Source: Streptomyces tubercidicus (GTDB taxonomy: Bacteria; Actinomycetota; Actinomycetes; Streptomycetales; Streptomycetaceae). Taken from it: a stretch of 64,000 bases of DNA. The notes beneath the pieces were generated by a model, which worked only from the letters and a program-made list of their open reading frames with translations, was not told the DNA's origin and did no database searches. Every line of letters starts with the position of its first letter. The stretch's first letter is position 1. The DNA lies in contig NZ_CP114205.1 in NCBI RefSeq assembly GCF_027497495.1, positions 2,790,001 through 2,854,000 on the forward strand. Direction: 5' to 3'. A program made the position numbers and the translations under genes. Of this stretch, positions 16,785-24,848 are shown piece after piece.

Positions 16785-17224
16785 GACGGCTCCTCGCCTT
16801 CCGGTCGCTTCCCGGGCGCTTCCGGTCCGTTCGCGGATTCCTGCTCACCGGGTCCCGGGGCGGGCTCCGCCTCCGGCCCGAGCACCGGCGGGCCGTCCTG
16901 TATCAGCCCCGGGCCGCCCATGGCGGAGGCGTGCGCACCGGCCAGCGCGGCCTCCAGCTCGGCGATCCGGGCGTCCCGCTCGGCGAGTTCGGCGCTCAGG
17001 CGGTCCAGGACGTCGTCGACGTCGGTCATCCGGTAACCACGGACGGTCACCGGAAGGCGGACGGCGTCCACATCGGCGCGGGCCACCGGGCGGTCCCCCG
17101 GCAGCGGGTCGAGCAGCCGGTCCGGCTCGGAATCCCGCAGCCCCCCGCCGTCACCACCGCCGACGACCACGAGCGTGACCGCGGCCACCACCACGACCAT
17201 CGCGATCAGCAAGAACCAGAACAC
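16781..17224 (-). CDS. Small DivIVA-domain membrane protein
   Basis: About 147 residues. An N-terminal membrane helix (FWFLLIAMVVVVAAVTLVVV) is followed by a short linker, a DivIVA-like N-terminal motif (LPVTVRGYRMTDVDDVLDRL), a brief coiled coil (AELAERDARIAELEAAL) and an acidic Pro/Gly/Glu-rich tail. DivIVA proteins bind curved membrane and recruit polar growth or division factors, but this one has its own membrane anchor and only a short coil. The GTG at 17224 is preferred because GGGGAG sits 6 nt before it; TTG at 17230 touches the GAG. It overlaps tag by 4 bp and is divergent from folP2. Confidence 0.82.
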   Translation of the reverse strand: MFWFLLIAMVVVVAAVTLVVVGGGDGGGLRDSEPDRLLDPLPGDRPVARADVDAVRLPVTVRGYRMTDVDDVLDRLSAELAERDARIAELEAALAGAHASAMGGPGLIQDGPPVLGPEAEPAPGPGEQESANGPEAPGKRPEGEEPS

Positions 17225-17316
17225 GACCAACTCCCCGGACTATGTGCCTGCACTGATCGTGCCATGCGGGTGTGACAGTTAGGGTCGCTCCCGGACCACG
17301 GAGAGGGAGTCAGGGA

Positions 17317-18177
17317 ATGCTGCGGCTGGGGAATCGCGAGTTCGGCGCGCACGAGCCGGTGATCATGGCGATCGTCAACAGGACGCCGGACTCGTTCTAC
17401 GACCAGGGCGCCACGTTCCGTGACGAGCCCGCCCTCGCCCGGGTGGAACAGGCGGTGGCCGACGGTGCCGCGATCATCGACATCGGCGGCGTCAAGGCCG
17501 GTCCCGGCGAGGAGGTGAGCGCCGAGGAGGAGGCCCGCCGCACGGTCGGGTTCGTCGCCGAGGTCCGCAAGCGCTTCCCCGATGTGGTGATCAGCGTCGA
17601 CACCTGGCGGCACGAGGTCGGTGAGGCGGTCTGCGAGGCGGGTGCGGATCTGCTCAACGACGCCTGGGGCGGCGTCGATCCACGGCTCGCCGAAGTTGCC
17701 GCGCGGTATGACGTCGGTCTGGTGTGCACCCACGCGGGCGGCGCCGAACCGCGTACCCGCCCCCACCGGGTGACGTACGACGACGTGATGGCCGACATCC
17801 TGCGGGTGACGCTCGGACTGGCCGAGCGGGCCGCGGAGTTGGGCGTCCGGCGGGACGCGATCATGATCGATCCGGGCCACGACTTCGGGAAGAACACCCG
17901 GCACAGCCTGGAGGCGACCCGCAGGCTGGGTGAGATGCGGGACACGGGCTGGCCGGTTCTGGTCTCGCTGTCCAACAAGGACTTCGTCGGCGAGACGCTC
18001 GACAGGCCGGTCAAGGAACGGGTGCTCGGCACCCTGGCGACCACCGCCGTCTCGGCCTGGCTGGGCGCCCGGGTCTACCGCGTCCACGAGGTCGCCGAGA
18101 CCCGCCAGGTGCTGGACATGGTGGCCTCGATCGCCGGCCACCGGCCCCCGGCGGTCGCCCGCCGGGGACTGGCCTGA
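17317..18177 (+). CDS. folP2: Dihydropteroate synthase homologue, FolP2 type
   Basis: A 286-residue TIM-barrel protein of the pterin-binding family. Present are MAIVNRTPDSFYDQGATF (the pABA-loop position), IIDIGGVKAGPG, VVISVDTWRHEVGEA, LLNDAWGG, MIDPGHDFGKNT, and the C-terminal RVHEVAETRQ. True DHPS enzymes usually read NVTPDSFSDGG; the NRTPDSFYD version is that of mycobacterial FolP2, which I recall lacks detectable DHPS activity. A folate role is therefore uncertain. ATG at 17317 follows GAGAGGGA; in-frame starts upstream are less likely. It is convergent with the LOG gene. Confidence 0.87.
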   Translation: MLRLGNREFGAHEPVIMAIVNRTPDSFYDQGATFRDEPALARVEQAVADGAAIIDIGGVKAGPGEEVSAEEEARRTVGFVAEVRKRFPDVVISVDTWRHEVGEAVCEAGADLLNDAWGGVDPRLAEVAARYDVGLVCTHAGGAEPRTRPHRVTYDDVMADILRVTLGLAERAAELGVRRDAIMIDPGHDFGKNTRHSLEATRRLGEMRDTGWPVLVSLSNKDFVGETLDRPVKERVLGTLATTAVSAWLGARVYRVHEVAETRQVLDMVASIAGHRPPAVARRGLA

Positions 18178-18210
18178 GGACGGAAAACCGGCCGCCCCGG
18201 AGGACCGGGC

Positions 18211-18960
18211 CTAGATCCCGACCTCCTTGGTGACCAGCGCGATCGCCTCGTCCACGTCCTCGCTGAGGTGGAAGAGCTCCAGATCGTGCATCGACGCCTT
18301 GCCCTGGGCGATGAGGGTGTCGCGCAGCCAGTCGACCAGTCCGCTCCAGTAGGCCGTGCCGAACAGCACGATCGGGAAGCGGGTGACCTTACGGGTCTGG
18401 ACGAGGGTGAGCGCCTCGAAGAGCTCGTCGAGGGTGCCGAGGCCGCCGGGGAGCACCACGAACCCGCGGGCGTACTTCACAAAACACGTCTTGCGGACGA
18501 AGAAGTACCGGAAGTCCACGCCGAGGTTCACATACTCGTTCATGCCCTGCTCGAAGGGCAGCTCGATGCCCAGCCCCACGGAGGTCCCCCCGGCCTCGTT
18601 GGCGCCCTTGTTGGCCGCCTCCATGGCGCCGGGACCGCCACCGGTGATCACCGCGAACCCGGCCTCCACCAGGGCCCGCCCGATCCGGACGGCGGCGTCG
18701 TACTCCTCGCAGTCACGCGGCGTACGGGCCGAGCCGAAGACGCTGACGGCCGGACCCAGCTCGGCCAGCGCGCCGAAGCCCTCGACGAACTCCGACTGGA
18801 TGCGCATCACGCGCCAGGGGTCGGTGTGCACCCACTCGGAGGGACCTTCGGAGTCCAGCAGCCGCTGGTCCGTGGTGCCGCTCTGCACCTGCTCCTGGCG
18901 GCGCAGTACGGGACCCAGCCGCTGCTCCTCCGGGACCGGTGCTCCCTCGGGACTGGCCAT
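18211..18960 (-). CDS. LOG-family (TIGR00730) nucleotide phosphoribohydrolase
   Basis: A 249-residue Rossmann-fold protein of the LOG/lysine-decarboxylase-like group. It carries GGGPGAMEAANKGA and PGGLGTLDELFEAL, the PGGxGTxxE active-site signature. LOG proteins release ribose 5-phosphate from cytokinin nucleotide or AMP-like monophosphates; the natural substrate in Streptomyces is unclear. About 65 residues precede the core. The start is ATG at 18960 behind GAGGGAG. It follows dapE by about 110 bp on the same strand, so may be cotranscribed. From memory the same pair of families neighbours folP2 in M. tuberculosis (Rv1202, Rv1205). Confidence 0.9.
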   Translation of the reverse strand: MASPEGAPVPEEQRLGPVLRRQEQVQSGTTDQRLLDSEGPSEWVHTDPWRVMRIQSEFVEGFGALAELGPAVSVFGSARTPRDCEEYDAAVRIGRALVEAGFAVITGGGPGAMEAANKGANEAGGTSVGLGIELPFEQGMNEYVNLGVDFRYFFVRKTCFVKYARGFVVLPGGLGTLDELFEALTLVQTRKVTRFPIVLFGTAYWSGLVDWLRDTLIAQGKASMHDLELFHLSEDVDEAIALVTKEVGI

Positions 18961-19070
18961 GTCGTGCTCCCTCCGCTGGCAGATCGTTGCCGTTTCAGCG
19001 TAGATCCGCCGACGTGAAGAGCAGGGGAATTCGGTGGGGAGGGGAGCGGTCGGCGGCGGGCCAGGGGGCG

Positions 19071-20162
19071 TCAGGCGGTCAGCCAGGCGCGCAGCCGCTC
19101 CTCGCAGTGCAGGATGCGGTCGACCTCCACCCGCTCGTCCTTCTTGTGGGCGAGCAGGGAGTAGCCGGGTCCGTAGTTGACGGCCGGGACGCCCAGGGAG
19201 CTGAACCGCGAGACATCGGTCCAGCCGAATTTGGGCATCGCACTGCCGCCGACGGACTCCATGAAGGCCTTGGCCGCCGGGTGGGACAGTCCGGGCAGCG
19301 CGCCCGGGGAGTGGTCGTCGATGACGAACTCGTCCACGGGGCAGTCCGCGAAGACCTCGCGTACATGGGCCACCGCCTCGTCGGGGGTGCGGTCCGGTGC
19401 GTAGCGGAAGTTCACGGTGACCGTGCAGGCGTCCGGGATGACGTTGTTGGCGACGCCGCCCTCGATGCGTACGGCGTTGAGGCCCTCGCGGTATTCGAGG
19501 CCGTCGATGACCGGGCGGCGCGGCTCGTACGCGGCGAGCTTCGCCAGGATCGGGGCGGCGGCGTGCAGCGCGTTGTCGCCCATCCAGCTGCGGGCGGAGT
19601 GGGCGCGCTCGCCGGTGGTGCGCAGCAGGACCCGGAGGGTGCCCTGGCAGCCGCCCTCCACCTGGCCGTCGGAGGGCTCCAGGAGGACGGCGAAGTCTCC
19701 GGCGAGCCAGTCGGGGTGGGCGTCGGCGACATGGCCGAGCCCGTTGAGGTGCGCGGCGACCTCTTCCTGGTCGTAGAAGACGAAGGTCAGGTCACGGTTG
19801 GGCGCCGGGACCGTGGCGGCCATCCGCAGCTGGACGGCGACCCCGGACTTCATGTCGCAGGTGCCGCAGCCCCACAGCACGCCGTTCTCGTCCAGCCGGG
19901 AGGGGACGTTGCCGGCGATCGGCACGGTGTCGAGGTGCCCGGCGAGCACCACCCGCTCGGCGCGGCCCAGGTGCGTACGGGCCACGACGTTGTTGCCGTA
20001 GCGGTCGACGGTCAGGTGCGGGAGCGCGCGCAGCGCGTGCTCGACGGCGTCGGCGAGATCCTTCTCGTTGCCGCTCTCGGAGGGGAAGTCGACGAGCTGC
20101 GCGGTGAGTGCGGCGGCGTCGAGCGAGAGGTCGAGGGCGGGGTGGTCTGTGGAGCGCTCCAT
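19071..20162 (-). CDS. dapE: Succinyl-diaminopimelate desuccinylase
   Basis: A 363-residue M20-family metalloenzyme that makes LL-diaminopimelate from N-succinyl-LL-DAP for peptidoglycan and lysine. Metal-ligand motifs are VLAGHLDTVP, GCGTCDMKSG and FYDQEEV, and a dimerisation-domain segment around GERAHSARSWMGDNA carries the bridging His. The ATG at 20162 starts the family-like part; the frame is open about 30 codons further up. It is divergent from the lysozyme-fold gene by only 40 bp. dapC lies 2 kb away, so two successive enzymes of the succinylase pathway sit close together. Confidence 0.92.
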   Translation of the reverse strand: MERSTDHPALDLSLDAAALTAQLVDFPSESGNEKDLADAVEHALRALPHLTVDRYGNNVVARTHLGRAERVVLAGHLDTVPIAGNVPSRLDENGVLWGCGTCDMKSGVAVQLRMAATVPAPNRDLTFVFYDQEEVAAHLNGLGHVADAHPDWLAGDFAVLLEPSDGQVEGGCQGTLRVLLRTTGERAHSARSWMGDNALHAAAPILAKLAAYEPRRPVIDGLEYREGLNAVRIEGGVANNVIPDACTVTVNFRYAPDRTPDEAVAHVREVFADCPVDEFVIDDHSPGALPGLSHPAAKAFMESVGGSAMPKFGWTDVSRFSSLGVPAVNYGPGYSLLAHKKDERVEVDRILHCEERLRAWLTA

Positions 20163-20202
20163 GGGTCCGACCCTATCCGCCGCACTCCAGTACGGTGGGC
20201 CC

Positions 20203-21129
20203 GTGTCCGCCCCGTCCTCAGCTCCCCGCCGCCGCTCCCGCCTGTGGCGCACCACCGCAGCCGTCGCCGTACTGATCGCACTGGCCGGCTATCTCGCGGT
20301 CCAGTACGTGACCGGTGGCCCGGGAGCACCGCAGTGCACGGTCCGCGCCGAGGGCGATGCGCAGCCCTACGAGCTGTCCCCGGAGCAGGCCGCGAACGCC
20401 GCGACGATCTCGGCGGTGGCGTCCTCGCGCGGGCTGTCGGAGCGGGCGGTGACCATCGCGCTGGCGACCGCGATGCAGGAGTCGGGACTGCGCAACATCG
20501 ACTTCGGTGACCGGGATTCGGTGGGGCTCTTCCAGCAGCGGCCGTCGCAGGACTGGGGCACCGTGCGGCAGATCATGGATCCGGTTTATTCGGCCGGGGA
20601 GTTCTACCGGCATCTGGCGAAGGTGCCCGGCTACTCCCGGCTGCCGCTGACCGTCGCCGCGCAGAAGGTGCAGCGCAGCGGCTATCCCCAGGCCTACGCG
20701 AAGCACGAGGCGAACGCCGCACGGCTGACCGGGGCGCTCACGGGCCGCGATCAGGACGCGCTGACCTGCGCGGAGAGCAGCCCGGTGGACGGGAAGGCGG
20801 GCGGCGCCGCGACCGTGCGGGAGCGGCTGGTGCGGGAGTTCGGCCCCGGTGTGCTGCCGCGGGCGGGCGGCGGAGGCCGCACCGCGGGCGGCGGGAGCGG
20901 GGTGACGATACCGGTCCCGGCGTCCGGCGCGGTGGCCGCGGGCGAGGACGGGCGACGCGGCTGGGAGCTGGCCATGTGGGCGATGGCGCACTCCGCCGAG
21001 CTGCACATCGAACAGATCTCTTACGCCGGCCGGATGTGGACGGCGGACGAGGCGGGGAAGGGCTGGCAACGGCAGCCGTCCGGTTCCGCGGCGGCCGCGC
21101 ATCACGTTCGTATCATCACCGCGCAATAG
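20203..21129 (+). CDS. Membrane-anchored lysozyme-fold protein
   Basis: A 308-residue protein with a basic N-terminus (RRRSRLW), one membrane helix (about 16-36) and an extracellular region. Residues about 55-190 resemble lytic transglycosylases: TIALATAMQESGL with a likely catalytic Glu, then DRDSVGLFQQRPSQDWGT and AAQKVQRSGYP. A Gly/Ala-rich linker and a small C-terminal domain follow (GRRGWELAMWAMAHSAEL...ISYAGRMWTADEAGKGW). It may cut or bind peptidoglycan. Homologues are sometimes labelled heavy-metal transporter, which nothing here supports. The start is GTG at 20203, 40 bp from divergent dapE. Confidence 0.75.
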   Translation: MSAPSSAPRRRSRLWRTTAAVAVLIALAGYLAVQYVTGGPGAPQCTVRAEGDAQPYELSPEQAANAATISAVASSRGLSERAVTIALATAMQESGLRNIDFGDRDSVGLFQQRPSQDWGTVRQIMDPVYSAGEFYRHLAKVPGYSRLPLTVAAQKVQRSGYPQAYAKHEANAARLTGALTGRDQDALTCAESSPVDGKAGGAATVRERLVREFGPGVLPRAGGGGRTAGGGSGVTIPVPASGAVAAGEDGRRGWELAMWAMAHSAELHIEQISYAGRMWTADEAGKGWQRQPSGSAAAAHHVRIITAQ

Positions 21130-21133
21130 TTTG

Positions 21134-21159
21134 CCCGGTCCCCCGGAAGGGGCACCGGC
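21134..21159 (+). terminator. Hairpin after the lysozyme-fold gene
   Basis: Arms GCCGG-type and GGGG/CCCC blocks pair around a GGAA loop with one C-C mismatch (21134-21145 with 21148-21159). It begins 4 bp after the stop codon and fits a terminator separating this gene from the secreted-protein gene downstream. Confidence 0.6.
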
Positions 21160-21434
21160 ATCAATTCCCTTTTACGGAAGGCGAGTTGGCCGGGCGCAAT
21201 GCACGCCCTCCGCCAATTCCCTTGCACGCAAAGGGCTGTGACGTTTCCTCGGCACCCCGGCGTGTGCGCATATTGCCCGTCTTTAGCCAGGGCCGATTAT
21301 GTGACGCGTTACCAACTCTTTACCGGAGTTCACCGCAACCTTCGGGGTTCTGACGCGGTAGTCAGTGCGTCCGCCAGGCGGACCCCATGGCACATCTGTC
21401 AGAAGTACGAGTCCTTCTCCGTAAAAGGAGCACC
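21160..21434 (+). promoter_or_regulatory. Structured upstream region of the secreted-protein gene
   Basis: AT-richer spacer before the gene at 21435. The block CAATTCCCTT occurs twice (about 21162 and 21213), each copy starting a small hairpin (CCCTT/AAGG). Between them TTGG/CCAA and GGGCG/CGCCC form a further stem (21186-21216). AACTC/GAGTT forms another near 21312. GTGAC-GC-GTTAC (about 21300) is an imperfect inverted repeat. No known riboswitch core is recognised. The ribosome site AAAAGGAG lies just before 21435. Confidence 0.45.
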
Positions 21435-21902
21435 ATGTCCCTCCCCGTTACGCGTCGGATCGCCCGAGCCGCCCTGCTCGTTGCAGCGGGTGCCGCTCCC
21501 GTGGTCGCTGCGGCCGGCTCCGCTAGCGCTGCGGAGCTGCCCACCAAGGCACTCGGCGGACTGACGGCGCCCCTGGACTCCCAGAACACCAGCGCAACCC
21601 TCGACCACACCGCCCGCGACGGTGTCGGCCTGGTGAACGCGGCCGGCAGCAAGGCCGCCACGAAGCTCGCCCCGGCGCTCGTCGAGACCGCGGGCCCCGT
21701 CGTGAAGAAGGCCATGCCGCTCACCCAGGGCGCCGTGGACAAGGCCGAGAGCGTGGCCCGCCCGATCGCCAAGAAGGGCGTCTCGACCAGCACGCTGCCG
21801 CTCGACGCGGCCAAGGCGGCCACCGGCCTGGTCGGCTCGCCGCAGGGCCTGCTGGCGCCCGCCAAGGGCCTGCTCGGCGGCCTGCCGCTCGGCGGCCGCT
21901 GA
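21435..21902 (+). CDS. Small secreted Ala-rich protein
   Basis: A 155-residue precursor: signal peptide of about 32 residues (RRIARAALLVAAGAAPVVAAAGSASA, cut before AELP), then a mature part of about 120 residues rich in Ala, Lys, Leu and Gly. The mature part is made of short helical segments (VGLVNAAGSKAATKLAPALVE, VKKAMPLTQGAVDKAESV) ending LLGGLPLGGR. No Cys, so no disulphides, and no enzyme motif. Homologues in streptomycetes are often named ATP-binding protein, but no nucleotide-binding motif exists. The start is ATG at 21435 with a strong ribosome site. It is preceded by a structured leader and followed by a very strong hairpin, so expression is likely high. Function unknown. Confidence 0.8.
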   Translation: MSLPVTRRIARAALLVAAGAAPVVAAAGSASAAELPTKALGGLTAPLDSQNTSATLDHTARDGVGLVNAAGSKAATKLAPALVETAGPVVKKAMPLTQGAVDKAESVARPIAKKGVSTSTLPLDAAKAATGLVGSPQGLLAPAKGLLGGLPLGGR

Positions 21903-21921
21903 CCGGCCGCCCTCCCGTACG

Positions 21922-21967
21922 ACGCGCAGGGGCCCGGGGAGTTCGCTCTCCCCGGGCCCCTGCGCGT
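21922..21967. terminator. Very strong 20-bp hairpin terminator
   Basis: A perfect 20-bp stem (21922-21941 with 21948-21967; core GCAGGGGCCCGGGGAG) and a 6-nt TTCGCT loop. It lies 20 bp after the secreted-protein stop and 20 bp from the end of convergent dapC, so it can end both transcripts. This is the strongest hairpin I found in the window. Confidence 0.88.
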
Positions 21968-21986
21968 GCGCGTCGTCAGCCGCGGC

Positions 21987-23120
21987 CTACTCGGCCAGGC
22001 GGCGCACCGCGGCGGCCACCCGCTCGTCGGTGGCGGTGAAGGCGATCCGTACGAACCGCTCCCCCGCGGGGCCGTAGAACTCGCCGGGGGCGACGAGGAT
22101 GCCGCGCTTGGCGAGGTCGCCGACGGTGTCCCAGCAGGGCTCGTCGCGGGTCGCCCAGAGGTAGAGCGCGGCCTCGCTGTGCTCGATACGGAAGCCGGCG
22201 GCCTCGAAGGCACCGCGCAGCGCGGCGCGGCGGCGGGCGTAGCGCGCACGCTGCTCGGCGACATGGGCGGTGTCGCCCAGCGCGGCGACGGTGGCGGCCT
22301 GGACGGGGGCCCCGATCATCATGCCGCCGTGCTTGCGGATCAGCAGCAGGTCGCCGAGGACCGCGGCGTCGCCGACGAGGAACGCGGAGCGGTAGCCGGC
22401 CAGGTTGGAGCGCTTGGAGAGCGAGTGGACGGCGACGATGCCGTCGTGGGAGTCGCCGCAGATGTCCGGGTGCAGCACGGAGACCGGGTCGGCCTCCCAG
22501 CCCAGTTCGAGGTAGCACTCGTCGCTGAAGACCAGCACACCGTGCTCGCGTGCCCAGGCGACGGTGCGGCGCAGCTCGTCGGCGCTCAGCACCCGGCCGG
22601 TGGGGTTGGACGGCGAGTTCAGCCAGAGCAGCTTCAGACCGCTGGGGTCCAGCTCCGTGGGGTCGTCGTAGACCACCGGTTCGGCGCCGGCCAGACGGGC
22701 GCCGACCTCGTAGGTCGGGTAGGCCAGCCGCGGGTAGCCGACCTTGTCGCCGGGGCCGAGGCCCAGCTGGGTCGGCAGCCAGGCCACCAGCTCCTTGGAT
22801 CCGACGACCGGCAGCACATTGGTGTGCTCCAGGCCGCGGGCGCCGAGGCGTTCGGCGGCCCAGCCGGTGAGCGCGTCACGCAGCGCGGCCGTGCCCCACA
22901 CCGTCGGGTAGCCGGGGCTGTCGGCCGCGGCGGTCAGCGCCTGCTGGACCAGCGCGGGGACCGGGTCCACCGGGGTGCCGACGGACAGGTCGACGATGCC
23001 GTCGGTGTGCGCGGCGGCGGTGGCCTTGTAGGGCTCCAGGCGGTCCCACGGGAAGACGGGAAGCCGGTCGCGGAGCGAGCCGCGAGAAGAATCGGGCCGG
23101 GGAGACGATGCTGCGCCCAC
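21987..23120 (-). CDS. dapC: Succinyldiaminopimelate transaminase
   Basis: A 377-residue fold-type I aminotransferase. It has LWLNSPSNPTGRVL (cofactor and substrate contacts), VFSDECYLELGW and SLSKRSNLAGYR with the PLP-binding Lys. The N-terminus LPVFPWDRLEPYK and placement after a ferredoxin gene mark it as the actinobacterial DapC, which converts N-succinyl-2-amino-6-ketopimelate to N-succinyl-DAP. GTG at 23120 is preferred because the family-like sequence begins shortly after; the frame is open to 23252. It is read from the fdxA side, with hairpins between. Confidence 0.9.
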   Translation of the reverse strand: MGAASSPRPDSSRGSLRDRLPVFPWDRLEPYKATAAAHTDGIVDLSVGTPVDPVPALVQQALTAAADSPGYPTVWGTAALRDALTGWAAERLGARGLEHTNVLPVVGSKELVAWLPTQLGLGPGDKVGYPRLAYPTYEVGARLAGAEPVVYDDPTELDPSGLKLLWLNSPSNPTGRVLSADELRRTVAWAREHGVLVFSDECYLELGWEADPVSVLHPDICGDSHDGIVAVHSLSKRSNLAGYRSAFLVGDAAVLGDLLLIRKHGGMMIGAPVQAATVAALGDTAHVAEQRARYARRRAALRGAFEAAGFRIEHSEAALYLWATRDEPCWDTVGDLAKRGILVAPGEFYGPAGERFVRIAFTATDERVAAAVRRLAE

Positions 23121-23166
23121 GGTGCTCTCTTTCTCGGGTGGTGCGGGCCGTCGGCGGAAACGCTTC

Positions 23167-23197
23167 GGTCCCGTACGGCGGCAGGCCGTACGGGACC
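23167..23197. terminator. Perfect inverted repeat between fdxA and dapC
   Basis: 13-bp arms GGTCCCGTACGGC and GCCGTACGGGACC with a 5-nt loop, 47 bp upstream of the dapC start. It could be an attenuator limiting read-through from fdxA into dapC or an operator for dapC. CCGTACGG is palindromic in itself. Confidence 0.5.
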
Positions 23198-23257
23198 GGG
23201 GCGGCGCCGTGCGACCTCCCGTGGCTGACACTGGAGGTGCCCCCAACGACATGGGAG

Positions 23258-23285
23258 CAAGAGGGAGCGGGCAGGCTCCCCCTTG
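23258..23285 (-). terminator. Hairpin just after fdxA
   Basis: Arms CAAG-GGGAGC and GCTCCC-CTTG with one mismatch and a 6-nt loop, starting about 12 nt past the fdxA stop on the minus strand. It would give a short, abundant monocistronic ferredoxin message. Confidence 0.65.
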
Positions 23286-23296
23286 TCCTCGGGTCG

Positions 23297-23617
23297 TTAC
23301 TGGTTCTGCGGCGGAAGTTCCGCGATGAAGGGGTGGTCACGCTCGATCAGACCGAGCTTGCTGGCGCCACCGGGCGAGCCGAGCTCGTCGAAGAACTCCA
23401 CATTCGCCTTGTAGTAGTCCTTCCACTCCTCCGGGGTGTCGTCCTCGTAGAAGATCGCCTCGACCGGGCAGACCGGTTCACAGGCACCACAGTCGACGCA
23501 TTCGTCCGGGTGGATGTACAAGGACCGGGAGCCCTCGTAGATGCAGTCGACCGGGCACTCCTCGATGCACGCCTTGTCCTTGACGTCGACACAAGGCTGC
23601 GCGATGACGTAGGTCAC
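23297..23617 (-). CDS. fdxA: Seven-iron ferredoxin
   Basis: A 106-residue bacterial ferredoxin carrying one [3Fe-4S] and one [4Fe-4S] cluster. The N-terminal half shows C-x7-C-x3-CP spacing (CVDVKDKACIEECPVDCIYEG) and the second CVDCGACEPVCPVEAI. The C-terminal extension EWKDYYKANVEFFDELG is typical of the actinobacterial form. It passes electrons to cytochromes P450 and other acceptors in the cytosol. The start is GTG at 23617 behind GAGGAGG. It is followed by a hairpin and then dapC, the same pair as fdxC-dapC in mycobacteria (from memory). Confidence 0.95.
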   Translation of the reverse strand: MTYVIAQPCVDVKDKACIEECPVDCIYEGSRSLYIHPDECVDCGACEPVCPVEAIFYEDDTPEEWKDYYKANVEFFDELGSPGGASKLGLIERDHPFIAELPPQNQ

Positions 23618-23757
23618 GCTGTCGTTCCTCCTCGGTAGGGCCGGCGGACCGATTGGCAGTACCGCCGCTGGGCGCGCGGGAGCGCGGCGTCGTCGATGCC
23701 CGCCATCTAGTATCTCCGTTCCCGGGCGCGAGACGAACAAGAGGGGCGGTTTGAGCG

Positions 23758-24831
23758 ATGGAATTCCTGGCCGGCGGCCGCGCGGAAGTCCGGATCACCC
23801 GTGCTGACGTGGGCAAAAGGGTATCCGTCCGGCGTCTGACCGGGGGCGGTGCGGGGGTTCCCCCGTTCACCGACGCGGTCGGCGTTCTCACATCATGGGA
23901 TCAAGGTGTGCTGAGCATCACACGGCGCAGCGGGGAGATCGTCCGGGTCGAGGAGGCCGCGCTGGTGGCGGCGAAGGTGGTGCCCGACCGTCCCGCCACC
24001 GCCCGGCACGGGGGCGCGCGCCCGTCCTCGGGGGAACCGTCCCGCCGGCGGGGACCCGCGGCGAACGCCCGCGAGCTGCAGACCGTCGCGGCCCGCGGCT
24101 GGCCCGCCGTCGAGACGGCCCGTCTCGGGGAGTGGACGCTGCGGGCCTCGGGGGGCTTCACCCGGCGCGCCAATTCCGTCCTGCCGCTCGGCGACCCTGG
24201 TGTCCCGCTGGAAACGGCGCTGGAGCGGATCGGCCAGTGGTACGACGCGCGCGGCCTGCCGCCGGTGATCGTGGTCGCCACCGGGCGCGCCGACACCGAT
24301 GAGCGGCTGGCCGCGGAGCTGGCGGAGCGCGGCTGGACGGCCGAGCGGCATACCACGGTCCGGATCGCGGCGCTGGCGCCGCTCGCCGACACCGAGGCGG
24401 ACACCACTCGCGTCACCCTGTCCCGGGAGCCCGGCGCCGACTGGCTGGCGCTGTACAACCGGACCGGCGAGGACGAGCCGTCGGAGGAGGCCGCGCGGAT
24501 CGCCCGGCAGGTGCTGACGGGCGGGCCGTCCGTGTGGTTCGCGACGGTGCACGGTGCGGACGGCGGGACGGCGGCCATCGGACGGCTGGTCGTCGACGGG
24601 CGCTGGGCGGGCTTCGCGGCGCTGGAGGTGGCCCCGGCCGCCCGGCGGCAGGGGCTGGCCACGCTGGTGATGGCGGCGCTCGCTGGGCGGGCCCTGGAAG
24701 AGGGCGCCTCGGCCGCGTACCTCCAGGTCGAGGCCGACAACGCGGGCGCCCTGGCGTTCTACGACCGGCTCGGCTTCACCGAGCACCACGGCTATCACTA
24801 CCGGCGTGCCGCGCCCGGCAGCCGGCGCTGA
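23758..24831 (+). CDS. GNAT acetyltransferase with N-terminal beta domain
   Basis: A 357-residue protein. Residues 1-75 look like a small beta barrel (VRITRADVGKRVSVRRL, GVLSITRRSGEIVRVEEAALVAAK). A disordered Arg/Ser/Gly linker (80-105) follows, then a duplicated-GNAT-like region with the catalytic copy at the C-terminus: VAPAARRQGLATLVM binds acetyl-CoA, and LQVEADNAGALAFYDRLGF is the usual motif B. It resembles actinobacterial proteins such as Rv0428c (from memory). The acceptor is unknown. ATG at 23758 is close to divergent fdxA (141 bp). The transglutaminase-like gene follows by 17 bp, so the two form an operon. Confidence 0.83.
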   Translation: MEFLAGGRAEVRITRADVGKRVSVRRLTGGGAGVPPFTDAVGVLTSWDQGVLSITRRSGEIVRVEEAALVAAKVVPDRPATARHGGARPSSGEPSRRRGPAANARELQTVAARGWPAVETARLGEWTLRASGGFTRRANSVLPLGDPGVPLETALERIGQWYDARGLPPVIVVATGRADTDERLAAELAERGWTAERHTTVRIAALAPLADTEADTTRVTLSREPGADWLALYNRTGEDEPSEEAARIARQVLTGGPSVWFATVHGADGGTAAIGRLVVDGRWAGFAALEVAPAARRQGLATLVMAALAGRALEEGASAAYLQVEADNAGALAFYDRLGFTEHHGYHYRRAAPGSRR

Positions 24832-24848
24832 AGGGGTCTTTCACCGCC

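Noticed and set aside
21130..21434. c-di-AMP (ydaO-type) riboswitch before the secreted protein
   Set aside because: Such elements precede wall-hydrolase genes in Streptomyces, but the conserved core bases are not present here.
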